DNA of 47,574 nucleotides, taken from assembly GCA_038093975.1 (NCBI GenBank), contig JBBPTG010000185.1, forward strand, positions 1 through 47,574. Direction: 5' to 3'. Under the pieces are notes generated by a model. That model saw only the letters and a list, made by a program, of their open reading frames with translations. It did not search any database and had not been told where the DNA came from. Of this stretch, positions 19,928-31,662 are shown piece after piece. Position 1 is the stretch's first letter. Every line of letters begins with the position of its first letter. Source of the DNA: Chalciporus piperatus (taxonomy: Eukaryota > Basidiomycota > Agaricomycetes > Boletales > Boletaceae). Position numbers and translations under genes: made by a program.

Positions 19928-21870
19928 ATGTCAGCAGAGATCCACGATCAGGAACAATAAGATCAAGGTTACAGAAGTCCCCCACATCATTTTCCATCCT
20001 CATCCGAAAGTTCGCATCCCCCTACTCCCCGCCCCGAATCTCCAATGGCAGATCCAGATTCCATTGCTGCCCTCACCGCCGCTCTGAAGGTGCTCATTTC
20101 AGACAATGCGGACTCCGTGTCCAAAAAGGTTGCCGACCCTGGGAAATGGGATGGTGACCGCACCAAGTTCCGTTTGTGGTGGGCGCAGGTTAACGCCTGG
20201 CAGTCGGTCCACACATGGAAAAACAACAAGGTCCGCACCTTGGCGGTTCTCTCACGTCTCGAGGGAAAAGCAGCCGGGTTTGCGCAGTTGACAATTGAGG
20301 AGATGTCACGCCGAGAACTGAGGCCGCCGCCTCCCCTCATTATGCCCACGGAAGCAGAGGCACGGGCAGAAAGGGACAGACCACGTGGTCCCATGGGGGT
20401 TGACGCATGGCCCAGCTGGGACGACTTTAAAGTTCTTGTCAAAGCTTACTTCCAGATTGAGGTTCTCGCTCATGAGAGCTTCTGGAAGCTAGAAGCGTTC
20501 AAACAGGCTGGGAAGCCTATTGACATCTTCTTACAAGAATTCGCGCTGTTGAAAGACGAGTCGGAAATCGCGGACGCACATGTGAAAGAAATTTTGAAGA
20601 AAGCAGTAGATTACAAGATTTACTACCAAGCGCAAATCAGCACCAATGCTGATGAGCAAAGCTTCGATGATCTCGTAGACACTTATTGAAAGATGGGTCG
20701 AACATTCGAGCGTATCGTTGTCGGCACCAGTTCGTCAGGCACCAGCTCCAACACCAAGACCTTCTTCATCATATCCGTATCTTACCCCTCGATACCTGAT
20801 TGCATCTCGTCCCCTTCCCCCCGTTCCGCACACGGGTCCCCGTTTCACTCCCACGGGCACGCAGCCTGGTCGTGGAGCCCCGATGGATCTCTCGGCTCAG
20901 CAAATGCCAAGACCTCCCGTTCGTGGAAACTGTTTCAACTGCGACCAGCCTGGTCACTTTGCAAATGTGTGCCCTAAACCCCGCAGGCCATGTCAGAGAC
21001 AAGTTGTTATGTGGGATCCCTATTCTCAACAATACGTTGAAACTTCCCTGCTGTTTGACAACCGGCAGATGCCCTTCGCAGGTACCATCCCTGCACCCTA
21101 CCCTCCCCTTCCTTCCCCCTACCTGTTACGAACGCTCAGTTCCTTATCCTAGTCTTTCCTACACTTCACTACGCTTACTACGTTTCTCTTTCACTTTTGG
21201 ACTTAGTCGCTTTCTCTCCCTTTTCTGTTATCTTATCTTATCAAGATCACATCACGTGACCTGCTGACATCAGCTAGGTCTAGCCTTTCGCTTATGTAAC
21301 GTGGCTGTGCGTGGCTGTGTATCTTCCCCACTGTCCATGACTCATACCGAGTCACCATGACTCAGACTCTTAATGACTCAGCATGACTCACCGTGACTCA
21401 TACTGACTCATCTCGCTTCCTAGTCATATACGCTATTGGCTGTTACTCGCCATGACTCATATCTAGTCATACCTAGTCATATAGTTATGGATCTTTCGGC
21501 ACAGCAAATGCCAAGATCCCCCATTCGGGGAAACTGTTTCAATTGCGACCAGCCAGGTCATTTTGCAAACGCGTGCCCAAAGCCCCATAGGCCGCGCCAG
21601 AGACAGGTTGTTATGTGGGATCCTTATTCGCAACAATATGTTGAAACTTCCCTGCCGTTTGACAACCGGCAGATGCCCTTCGCAGATACCATCCCTGTAC
21701 CCTACCCTCCCCAATCTTCCCCCTACCCCGCTGGCCCGTCTACCAGCACAAGTTACATGTCACATCAAGCGGCATATACGAACCAAGAAGCGGAAGCGTA
21801 CTGGCGCGACCACATTGAATCAGAAGCCAAGGCACAGGCAGCCAAGGCCTTAAAAGGAAACAGCCAATGA
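19928..21870 (+). pseudogene. RTE-A gag, broken and partly duplicated
   Basis: Homologous to gag 33296-34621. The start ATG at 19928 is followed by a TAA within 11 codons. A later in-frame ATG at 20045 (MADPDS) gives 214 codons to a TGA at 20687-20689, where the intact copy has CAA. The CCHC knuckle region is present twice (about 20884-21123 and 21487-21720), separated by a foreign LTR fragment (21124-21486). The second part ends TGA at 21868-21870, overlapping the pol ATG as ATGA, which shows the ancestral gag end. Confidence 0.85.
21124..21486 (+). repeat. 5' fragment of LTR family D inside gag
   Basis: Starts TGTTACGAACGC and matches the first roughly 375 bp of the solo LTR at 41253. It includes a run of TGACTCA sites at 10-bp spacing (21374, 21384, 21394, 21404). 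It ends directly at an ATGGATC codon of the duplicated gag segment, so it is a rearranged fragment and not a clean insertion. Confidence 0.75.
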
Positions 21871-24710
21871 GAGAAATGGGTTCTCGGCGGCTCGGACATA
21901 GTTTACCAAATGGTTGTATTAGTACTACTCCTTGTGTTCCGTTTAAATATAACTTTTCTTCTTCTGAAAGGGCGTCCCCTAGTGGCGTGGTGACAGAAGT
22001 AAAACAATTTGTGCTTAATTCCCTTAAGGTAAATTATTCGAAAAAAGAAATCCCATCAAAAATACATGTAAGAAATCAGGATCGGAAAAACGAGCTGGAT
22101 CTCGCTATTACTATTATGTACGACAAAGGGGAGCAATGGAAGAAAATGGAGTTTGCCGCTCTATTGGATTCCGGCGCAACCGAAACCTTTATAGATAAAT
22201 TGTTCTGTGAGCGACATGGTTTGACACTGGAAGCACTTCCTTTTCCTATTCCAGTGTATAACGCCAACGGCTCAGACTCAGGGAGCGATAGGCGGTGTCA
22301 CTCACAAGGTTTCGCTTGTTTTGGGACACAATGGACATTTTGAACATATGGACGCTTTTGTTTCCGTACTTGGCACTCATCATATGATCATTGGCTATGA
22401 TTGGCTTGAACGGCACAACCCTGAAATCGATTGGGTAGCCAAACAAGTAAAATTCACACACTGCACTGATTAGTGCAAAGTAGTTAACTATCATTTGAAA
22501 CATTCTTTTTCTATTCGCCGAGTGTTTGAGGCGGGGCTCACCGAGAAAGTCTCAGTAGAGCTCCACGAATACTTAGACGTCTTTTCAGAGCAAGAGAGTG
22601 AGCGTATGCCTACCCGAAAGGCGTGGGACCACGCAATAGATCTCAAGTCTGATTTTGTTCCCAAGAAGGGTCGGGTAATTCCAATGTCCGAACAGGAACT
22701 AGATGACATTAAAAAGTTTATCGATAAGGAGTTATCGAAAGGATATCTTCGCCCGTCGAAATCCCCTCAGACATCTCCAGTTTTCTTTATTCCTAAAAAG
22801 GACGATAAAAAGAGATTAGTTATGGACTATCGTTACGTAAATGAGGGAACCGTCAAGAATGCTTACCCTCTTCCCCTCATTTCCGGACTTATCGACCAGC
22901 TCAAAGGAGCTGATATGTTTACCAAAATGGACCTTCATTGGGGATACAATAATGTTAGAATAAAAGAAGGCGACGAATGGAAAGCGGCTTTCGTTACTCC
23001 ATTCGGCGATTATGAACCAGTCGTTATGTATTTCGGACTTACCAATTCTCCACCTACATTTCAACAGATAATGAACGATCTGTTTAGCGATCTACACGGA
23101 GTCTTGATTATTTATATTGACGATCTTATGATCTTTACGTTCGGAAAAACTAGGACACAGCACTTAGAAATAGTTAAAACTGTATTGCAACGTCTCAGAG
23201 AGAATGATCTTTATGTAAAACCAGAAAAGTGTAGCTTCGCTGTGGATTCCGTAGATTTTCTGGGAATGGTTATCTCCCAAAAAGGCGTAGAGATGGACAC
23301 TTCAAAGGTGCAGGCTATTCTGGACTGGCCGGCGCCAACTCGGTTGAAGGGTGTTCAGTCCTTTTTAGGATTGGCTAACTTTTATCGACACTTCATTCAG
23401 GGCTTCGCTGACATTGCTCGTCCCTTGAATGACCTCACCAAAAGAACCATGACAACCATACCGAGATTGGGGAATGAAACAACGACAGCACATTGGTGAC
23501 AACGACGACAGTGCATGGCAACTCACTTTTAGCATGTCCTGGCCAGCTCTAAAGAAGTCAAATTAGGACGCTAGTGATATTACACGCAGAACTGTGCTCT
23601 CGGACGATTCATCTTGATGATGGCCTCTAGGCCTTGTGCTGCTCGTTTCCCATTACATTTGTAGTTCTGCCGAGAAGAACTACCCGGTTTATGACAAGGA
23701 GCTTCTAGCTGTCATTCGGGCTTTGCAGGAATGGAGACATTATCTAATGGGTCGAGAACATTTCGAGATTTGGACTGACCACAAGAATCTCAAATATTGG
23801 AAATCTCCCCAAACTCTGAGCCCACGTCAAGCACGCTGGAATGCGTTGCTCTCAGAGTATAATTACTCGATTATTTATAAACCGGGTTCCACAAATGGAA
23901 GGGCCGATGCTTTATCTTGTCGAGAAGATCATGGAGAAGCAGATCCCGACCATAACAAAAACATTACTGTACTTCCTGCTTCTGTTTTCATTAATACGGT
24001 TACTCTTTCTTCGCTTATTTATGATGAAATACAAAATGAATCAGAAAAAATAAAAAATGATACGGTAGATGGCTTCGTTTTTGACGAGGGGTCTATAGTA
24101 TTTAAAAATGATAAAAACAAAGTTTTCGTCCCTACTCCATTACGTATTAAATTACTTACAATCCTTCATGATTCTCCGATTGGCGGCCATGGTGGCCAAG
24201 GACATACTCTACATCTAGTTACTCGATATTTCTCATGGCCTGGTGTCACAAAAGACGTTAAAACTTACGTAGAACATTGTCAGACGTGCGCCCTCACGAA
24301 GGGAAAGTCAACTGCACAAGCTGGCAAATTAATTCCCCTTCCGGTTCCGAAAGAACCCTGGAAGAATATATCTATAGACTTTACCACGGGTTTCCCGAAA
24401 TCACGTGGCTTTGATGCTATTTGTGTCATTGTAGATCACTTCTCTAATGAAGTCGAGTTTATCGCTTGTAAAAAGACAATTTCTTCGAAAGAACTAACTA
24501 TTTTATTTGTAGACACGGACTTCCCTCTTCAATTGTTTCAGATCGAGGACCACAATTTGCATCAGAGTTTACTTCACAACTTTGCACCCTTCTAGGAATA
24601 GAACAGAAGCTATCAACCGCTTATCACCCCCAAACCGATGGCCAAACGGAGCATATGAACCGAGAACTTCAGCAGTATCTCCGCGCTTACGTGGCTAAAC
24701 GTCAAACGGA
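21867..24710 (+). pseudogene. RTE-A pol, decayed and 3'-truncated
   Basis: Protease (DSGATETF), reverse transcriptase (FTKMDLHWGYNNVRI, YIDDL), RNase H (from YPVYDKELLAV) and integrase (zinc-binding H-H-C-C through HCQTCALTKG) are all recognisable. An insertion near 22270 shifts frame, a TAG appears at 22471, and 23450-23640 is scrambled in the RNase H region. A small deletion near 24500 removes integrase residues. It stops at CAAACGGA, where an FB end begins. Compared with 34635-38263 it lacks the chromodomain and 3' LTR. Confidence 0.88.
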
Positions 24711-25933
24711 GAGCCCATTCAGCTCGTTAGGCTGTACAGCAAGGCCAGCCGATCACCAATTAGGCCGTGCTCTACTGGCCGGCTAACGATTGGCCGCTGG
24801 TGTATGGTCACCTAGGTTAGGGATCGGCTAGTAATAGAATGTACACGTAGAGTAGGGATCAGCCAATGTACCATTGTGCCCTGGCAGTGGGAATGGCCAA
24901 CACAAAGGTTCCATGAGGTAGGACCTGGCCGACTGGTGCTAATTACCCAGTCCTGCCTGCATCAGGGCTCGGCCCATAGAGAATAGGGATAGGCCGATGT
25001 GTAAACCCTCCATGTGTAGGGAGCGGCCGATGCAGGAAATGTTTAGGGGTGGGCATTGGCCACTGAATCATGTCTCCTACAGCAGGCATGGCCCGATAGA
25101 TTGAGTGTCAATGGGTAGGGATGGGCCGATGCAATGATGTCCATCTGTAGGGATGGGCCGATGCCACCCGCCTCAGTAGGTAGGGATTGGCCGATGTATA
25201 GTTTGTTGATGCATAGGAATGGGCCGATGCATTGAGCCTCAATGTGTAGGAATGGGCCGATGCAATCAGTGTCAATGTGTAGGGATGGGCCGATGCAATC
25301 AGAGTCAATGTGTAGGGATGGGCCGATGCATTGAGCCTCAATGCGTAGGGATGGGCCGATGCAATCAGTGTCGATGTGTAGGAATGGGCCAATGGGTTGA
25401 GCCTCAATGGGTAGGGATGGGCCGATATACCGATTGTCACTAGGTAGGGATGGGCTGATGCAATCAGCGTCGATGTGTAGGAATGGGCCAATGGGTTGAG
25501 CCTCAATGGGTAGGGATGGGCCGATATACCTATTGTCACTAGGTAGGGATGGGCCAATGCAATCAGAGTCAATGTGTAGGGATGGGCCAATGCATTGAGC
25601 CTCAACGCGTAGGAATGGGCTGATATACCTATTGTCACTAGGTAGGGATGGGCCGATGCAATCAGAGTCAATGCTTAGGGATGGGCCGATGCATTGAGCC
25701 TCAATGGGTAGGGATGGGCCGATATACCGATTGTCACTAGGTAGGGATGGGCTGATGCAATCAGCGTCGATGTGTAGGAATGGGCCAATGGGTTGAGCCT
25801 CAATGCGTAGGGATGGGCCGGTATACCTATTGTCACTAGGTAGGGATGGGCCAATGCAATCAGAGTCAATGTGTAGGGATGGGCCAATGCATTGAGCCTC
25901 AATGCGTAGGAATGGGCCGATATACCTATTGTC
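24711..25933 (-). mobile_element. FB end with minisatellite A, cut by RTE-B
   Basis: Begins GAGCCCATTCAGCTC, as at 4024. The unique end block continues to about 24990, then the 33-bp array (about 25095-25933), which includes the three-variant 99-bp pattern with TATACCNATTGTCACTAGG. An RTE-B LTR interrupts it at TTGTC. Confidence 0.8.
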
Positions 25934-26403
25934 TGTTACGATCACTCATTCTTTCCTTGCTTATCATCTTGTACTAAGTCCTAGTCGCTGGTTCGAGTCC
26001 TGCCTAGGCCTCCCATTTCTTACCTTGCTTTAGTCAGCGAACATTCCTTAATATTCTTTCATCTTCCACGCTTCGTCATCGCTAACTCGTATGCTTACCG
26101 AGCATGACTCATTCTTATTCGTCATGACTCGTTCTTACATATTCTGACTTGTTCCATGCCTGCCCTTAACTCGTTTCTTCACTTATATAAACCCTCGAGT
26201 TTCCTCCTGTAACCCTAACTTAGACCTACGCAATCTAGCTTGGTCATTCCTCGCTTCCTTGAACCCTCTGAGAGTCACCGTCCCACTCTTGAACGGACGC
26301 TAGGCCTTAACGTGGACATCCCATCGTTAGGCTACCTTGAAACCCTTGTCTTTTGACTAGGCTTTTGTGTCTACGCTTTGACCTACCCGGTACAAGCGTA
26401 ACA
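25934..26403 (+). repeat. RTE-B 5' LTR, copy 2
   Basis: A 470-bp LTR, TGTTA to TAACA, with TATATAA at 26184, AACTTAGACCT at 26217-26227 and a perfect tRNA B-box-like GGTTCGAGTCC at 25990-26000. It differs from the 3' LTR at 31192 at a number of positions, so the copy is not very young. Confidence 0.92.
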
Positions 26404-26405
26404 AA

Positions 26406-26416
26406 AGGTCTAAGTT
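26406..26416 (+). promoter_or_regulatory. RTE-B self-priming PBS, covarying copy
   Basis: AGGTCTAAGTT is exactly complementary to AACTTAGACCT (26217-26227). Against copy 1 both sides changed (G to C in the LTR, C to G in the PBS), so pairing is preserved. Confidence 0.82.
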
Positions 26417-27113
26417 ACCCCTGAAGGCTACCTTCGCTGTAGACCTCCACCATTTCCCAACGACCTCGCCTCGACACCTCTCGCTGGGGCCCCCCGCGAG
26501 AGACCGCTAATCCACAGAACCCCGAATCTTCTGACTCGGGCTCACCTGAAGAGGAAAATCCCTCTAACCCCTACGACACCTCGGATCTGTACGACGAACC
26601 AATCACCACCCAAGAGGAACAAGAAGAAACCCTTCACCTCTCCCACGAATTTTCCTCAGCTGTAACCATCCCAAAGTCACCAACACCACCGTCACCGACC
26701 CCAATATCCCGAAAAGCTCCACAGTTCCCTGTGTCGCCTGCTCCCCCACGAACCCCAGCTTTCCCCACTCCTTCCCTTCCCGCGCCCGCATTTGCACCAG
26801 GAGCATATCAGGTACCCCCTACCTTTGTAAACCCCATGTCGTCCTCCAAACCCACTGAATTCCGCATCGGAGCCCCAGACACCTTTGATGGCTCCTTTGA
26901 AAAGAGCACTGCTTGGATGAATTCCATCCAATTCTATCTCACTGTCAATGGTGACGTATACAACACCGACCCCAAGAAGATCGCCTTTGCGCTATCTTAC
27001 ATGTCCAAAGGATCAGCAGCCACTTGGGCCGCCACCTTCCGCCGCAAGGCCATCACCGGCGCCACAGTCACAATGGGAACCTGGGCTCAATTTATCACTG
27101 ATTTCGAAACCGC

Positions 27114-28235
27114 TGTAAGAAAGCTAAACCCTCTGTAGGAATAGAAATCCCGAGAAGGTTAGTAGCAAAAGATAAAGAAGGGTACGATAAATTCGACCCT
27201 AAAGGGATTCCAGGGAATGAAGACAAGCAAAAAGACTCGTTTCTGTTACGCTTGTACCGGGTAGGTCAAAGCGTAGACACAAAAGCCTAGTCAAAGACAA
27301 GGGTTTCAAAGGTAGCCTAACGATGGGATGTCCACGTTAAGGCCTAGCGTCCGTTCAAGAGTGGGACGGTGACTCTCAGAGGGTTCAAGGAAGCGAGGAA
27401 TGACCAAGCTAGATTGTGTAGGTCTAAGTTAGGGTTACAGGAGGAAACTCAAGGGTTTATATAAGTGAAGAAACGAGTTAAGGGCAGGCATAGAACAAGT
27501 CAGAATACGTAAGAACAAGTCATGACGAATAGGAATGAGTCATGCTCGGTAAGTATACGAGTCAGCGATGACGAAGCGTGGAAGGAGAAAGAACATTAAG
27601 GAATGTTCGCTGACTAAAGCAAGGTAAGAAATAAGAGGCCTAGGCAGGACATGAACCAGCGACTAGGACTTAGTACAAGGTAACAAAGAAAGAAAGAATG
27701 AGTGATCGTAACAGTTTCCGGCGTACCAAACCGTTGAAGAACCGGAAAATGATGTTCCGTACGAACAAACGGTTGTTCCGGACCACTTCCTTGCGGTTAG
27801 GACTAGTGGAACGAAGGTAAGGACGGACGGAAAGTGTGGACGAAGGTTCCGGAGTTTTAGAGAGAGAGGTTGTTGCGTGGAGAAAAGAAAAGTCGATTCA
27901 AAATAAGCAAAGTACAGTCTTTTATAGTCCGGGCATACCCGAGACTCTGATAGCGACAGAACGCTAAGTGACAGTACTGGACAGCGAATCATCTCATACC
28001 TGGACAACGGTTTCCGGGGACACGGAGGACGATACCTGTGAACAAAACAAACGATCCGTGGTTTCCGTATACCACGGAACGACGGGAACGGAACGTGATA
28101 GGGACGGAAAGCTGTAAGTGCGGCGGAAGAGGTTGGGACATAAACAGAAAGGAAGGAAAGACGTCGAGGAATGTTGAGAATGGGAAATGGGGGTAGAACG
28201 CCGGCTGCAAGCGTAGGGAATATGCGTTCCCTACA
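27114..28235 (-). mobile_element. Solo LTR of a further family (E), itself containing a solo LTR
   Basis: The insert is bounded by TGTA and TACA and flanked by CCGC (27110-27113 and 28236-28239), where intact gag has a single CCGC. Without the nested LTR it is about 647 bp. On the minus strand it has ACTATAAAAG as a possible TATA box. It has no coding frame, so I interpret it as a solo LTR left by recombination. Confidence 0.7.
27244..27713 (-). repeat. Solo RTE-B LTR, inverted, nested in LTR E
   Basis: A 470-bp inverted RTE-B LTR with TGTTA/TAACA ends and a perfect 5-bp target duplication GTTTC on both sides (27239-27243 and 27714-27718). Confidence 0.92.
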
Positions 28236-28858
28236 CCGCATTCAAACACCACGACACCGTAGGAAACGCCGTCGCCTGGCTCTCCACCAAACGAATGAAA
28301 CCTCTCAAGAATGGAGAGTATTCTCCCTCCCTCCCAGAATTCATTTTGAGTTTCCAGAATCAAGTCGCCTTATCAGGCATCACCGATAACAATGTCCTAA
28401 TCGGATACTTTTCCGCAGGCATACCCGTCTCCCTCATGAGACGAGTCAATAGCATGGACACCGTCCCTACCACGATTGAGGATTGGTACAAACGCACCAC
28501 CCAGTTCCAGACCCAATGGGAAACGCCAATGAAATCGCGAATCGCAATCGCAACCCTGCCAAGCCATTCCGCCCGTTCTCCTCCGCCAACCACTCTACCC
28601 CTGCCAGGGACCCCAATGCCATGGACGTCGACGTCATCCGTATCTCCAAACTCACTCCTGAAGAGCGGAAACGCTGCCAGGAGAAAGGACTCTGCTTCCG
28701 CTGCAGGAAAGCTGGACATCGGTCCAACGCCTGCCCAGAATTCTCCTCGAACCAGAAAACCCCGAAGAAGGTTCAGAAGGTTGAAAAGACATTCCCTCGC
28801 TGATCGAGATAGATGATGAGGATGAAACCACCGTTCGTAAAGTAGCCTTTGTCACAAA

Positions 28859-28865
28859 GGGTTTT
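28859..28865 (+). promoter_or_regulatory. -1 frameshift heptamer with downstream stem-loop
   Basis: GGGTTTT in X XXY YYZ phase lies just before gag TAG 28866-28868. A 12-bp stem follows: GACTGGGAAGCT (28868-28879) pairs with AGCTTCCCCAGTC (28891-28903, one bulged C) over an 11-nt loop. The -1 frame is open from here through pol. Confidence 0.75.
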
Positions 28866-31111
28866 TAGACTGGGAAGCTCTGCCAACGCAAGCTTCCCCA
28901 GTCACGTGTGCACCTGTACTTGTAAAGTCGCGAAAGCACTCTATGCAAATTCCCATACAGATTATCGTCCCCTCGCACACGATGAAAGCCGTTGAAACCC
29001 ACGCCCTCATTGATAGCGGCGCAGACATCTCCTGTATCGACTGGGGCTTTATACGAAGAAATCGAATCCCCACTACTCGACTTGAAACCCCTATTCGAGT
29101 CCGAAACGTCGACCAGACCGCAAACAAAAGCGGGATGATACTCTTCACCACCACCCTCTTCCTTGACATCGAAGGAATCGCACGAGAGGTGATCTTCCAC
29201 GTCATGAATTGCAGAAACGAGAACGTCATCCTAGGACTCCCATGGCTTGAAAAAGCTAATCCAACCATTGATTGGCGCCGACGTACCCTGTCGCTGTCGG
29301 AGTCCATCGACGAGTCAAAGAAGTTGTATACCATACATGCTGCAGCCTGTAAAGCCAACGACCAACTCTTCACTCGACCTACCCCTCCTCCTCGACACTC
29401 TTATGTAACCCCGGAAGTCGATCAACAACTCTATGACTACCTGGACTCTGAAACCGAATCCACCTTTCTTAACCGCGCTTACAAAAACCATACCCTAAAC
29501 CGCATTATTCGTTGCGGTTCACGCTTTGTCCCCAATCATGTTGTCGCTCGCCTTACCCGAGCTACTGAACTCGCAATCACAGCCGAACTGGCTAAACCCA
29601 AACCTATCCTCCCAAAAGAATACGCCAAATATGCCTCGGTTTTCGATGAACCCTCAGCTGGTCACCTTCCTCCATCTCGGGTTTATGACCACGAGATTAA
29701 CCTGAAGGAATCCTTCGTCCCTAAAATTGGAAAACTTTATCCGCTATCTCCGGATGAAGAGAAAGCCACAGAAGACTTCCTCAAAGAGAACCTGCGTACG
29801 GGAAAGATACGTCCTTCCAATTCCCCCCAGGCATCCCCCTTCTTCTTCGTCAAGAAGAAAGACGGAAAACTCCGCCCTTGCCAAGACTATCGATATCTCA
29901 ACGAACATACTACCCGAGACGCGTACCCGCTTCCCCTCATCGGGGATCTCGTCGACAAATTGAAAGACGCCAAAGTCTTTACCAAGTTTGATGTGCGATG
30001 GGGTTACAACAATGTCCGCATCAAAGACGGACACCAGTGGAAAGCTGCTTTCCTCACCCACAAAGGCCTCTTTGAACCGACTGTGATGTTCTTCGGACTG
30101 AACAACTCCCCAGCCACCTTCCAACGCTTCATGAATGACTCTTTTCGAGACATGATAGCTGAAGGATGGCTTGTCATCTATATGGACGACCTTCTCATCT
30201 TTTCTCCCGACGATGCTACTCACACCGCTCGCACACAACGAGTCCTCGAACAGATGCAAGAGCTAGATCTCCATCTTCGTTTAGAGAAATGCAACTTCGC
30301 CGTAAATGAAGTAGAATATCTTGGCATGATCGTCCGCCCCGGAGAGCTTGCCATGGACCCCGTCAAACTTGATGGCATCTCTCAATGGCTCGTTCCCACT
30401 ACCGTTAAGGAAGTTCGCTCATTCCTTGGCTTTGCCAACTTCTATCGACGCTTCATCCCAAATTACTCCTTAGTCGCCCGCCCTTTGATTGACCTGACCA
30501 AAAAGGATCATCGATGGGACTGGAGCAACGCCTGCCAAGATGCCTTCGCCCGTCTAAAACAGATGTTCCTGGCGAAACCTGTCCTACGCTTCCCAGACCT
30601 TTCCAAACCCTTCGCCATCGCAACTGATGCCTCCAAATTTGCCTCTGGAGGTATACTCCTCCAAACTGACGCCAACGGCGATTGGCACCCCTGTTCCTAT
30701 CTCTCCCAGTCCTTTGGTGACGCTGAACGAAACTACGATATCTATGATCGTGAACTCCTCGCCGTGATCCGTGCACTCAAAACCTGGCGACATTATCTCC
30801 ACGGCTCTCCCTTCCCTGTCCAAGTCTTCACTGATCACAAAAACCTGACCTACTTCCGCCAACCCCAGAATCTAAACCGTCGGCAAGCCCGCTGGCTCCT
30901 CGATCTTGCTGACTTTGACCTGAAAATGATTCATGTTCCCGGCTCATCCCTCGCCGGTCCCGATGCCTTATCTAGGTGTGCCAATCACTTTCCCACCAAC
31001 GCCGATGACTCTATACCCGTATTTCGGGTGAGACTTATCCACGCGATGACGACGACGCCACTCTCGATGACGGAGATGATCCAACCGACGATGTCGGATA
31101 TGCAAACATGA
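28866..31111 (+). CDS. RTE-B Pol: protease, reverse transcriptase, RNase H, without integrase
   Basis: Pol copies element RNA into DNA inside the particle. The frame is entered by -1 slippage and is open to 31111; the first ATG is 28943. Counted from that ATG: aspartic protease DSGADISC near residue 24, RT with KFDVRWGYNNVRI and the catalytic YMDDL near 412, RNase H with TDASKFASG near 560 and the YFRQPQNLNRRQARW segment. It then ends within about 40 residues after DALSRC. No HHCC finger, DDE core or chromodomain follows, and the 3' LTR begins 80 bp later. A different frame just before the LTR encodes an acidic tail (DDDDATLDDGDDP), which suggests that an internal deletion removed integrase and joined the ends out of frame. 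Confidence 0.88.
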
Positions 31112-31191
31112 CCGGTTCTCCAGGTCACTACGGGTTAAGCATTTGACTAGTTTTTATCTTCGTCGATGACTTGATTCTAATACGGGGGTAA

Positions 31192-31662
31192 TGTTACGAT
31201 CACTCATTCTTTCCTTCCCCATTACCTTGTACTAAGTCCTAGTCGCTGGTTCGAGTCCTGCCTAGGCCTCCCATTTCTTACCTTGCTTTAGTCAGCGAAT
31301 ATTCCTTAACGTTCTTTCACCTTCCACGCTTCGTCATCGCTGACTCGTATGCTTACCGAGCATGACTCATTCTTATTCGTCATGACTTGTTCTTACGTAT
31401 TCTGACTTGTTCTATGCCTGCCCTTAACTCGTTTCTTCACTTATATAAACCCTCGAGTTTCCTCCTGTAACCCTAACTTAGACCTACGCAATCTAGCTTG
31501 GTCTTTCCTCGCTTCCTTTGAACCCTCTGAGAGTCACCGTCCCACTCTTGAACGGACGCTAGGCCTTAACGTGGACATCCCATCGTTAGGCTACCTTTGA
31601 AACCCTTGTCTTTGACTAGGCTTTTGTGTCTACGCTTTGACCTACCTGGTACAAGCGTAACA
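31192..31662 (+). repeat. RTE-B 3' LTR, copy 2
   Basis: A 471-bp LTR preceded by GGGGGTAA (polypurine tract). The right flank GCGGA does not match the left flank of the 5' LTR (TTGTC), so the target duplication is missing or the copy is recombinant. Confidence 0.92.

Larger units (their letters stand above)
26443..28868 (+). pseudogene. RTE-B gag copy 2, interrupted by nested LTRs and frameshifted
   Basis: The N-terminal part (26443-27113) and C-terminal part (28236-28868) match gag 2687-3994, split by a 1,122-bp insertion. After the insertion the frame is lost near 28528 (one base deleted compared with copy 1) and again near 28785. The CCHC knuckle CFRCRKAGHRSNAC survives in a shifted frame. 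The slippery heptamer and stop are kept at the end. Confidence 0.88.

Noticed and set aside
29744..30259. Antisense frames within pol genes (also 35043-35834, 46728-47439)
   Set aside because: Mirror frames of strongly coding RT and RNase H sequence.
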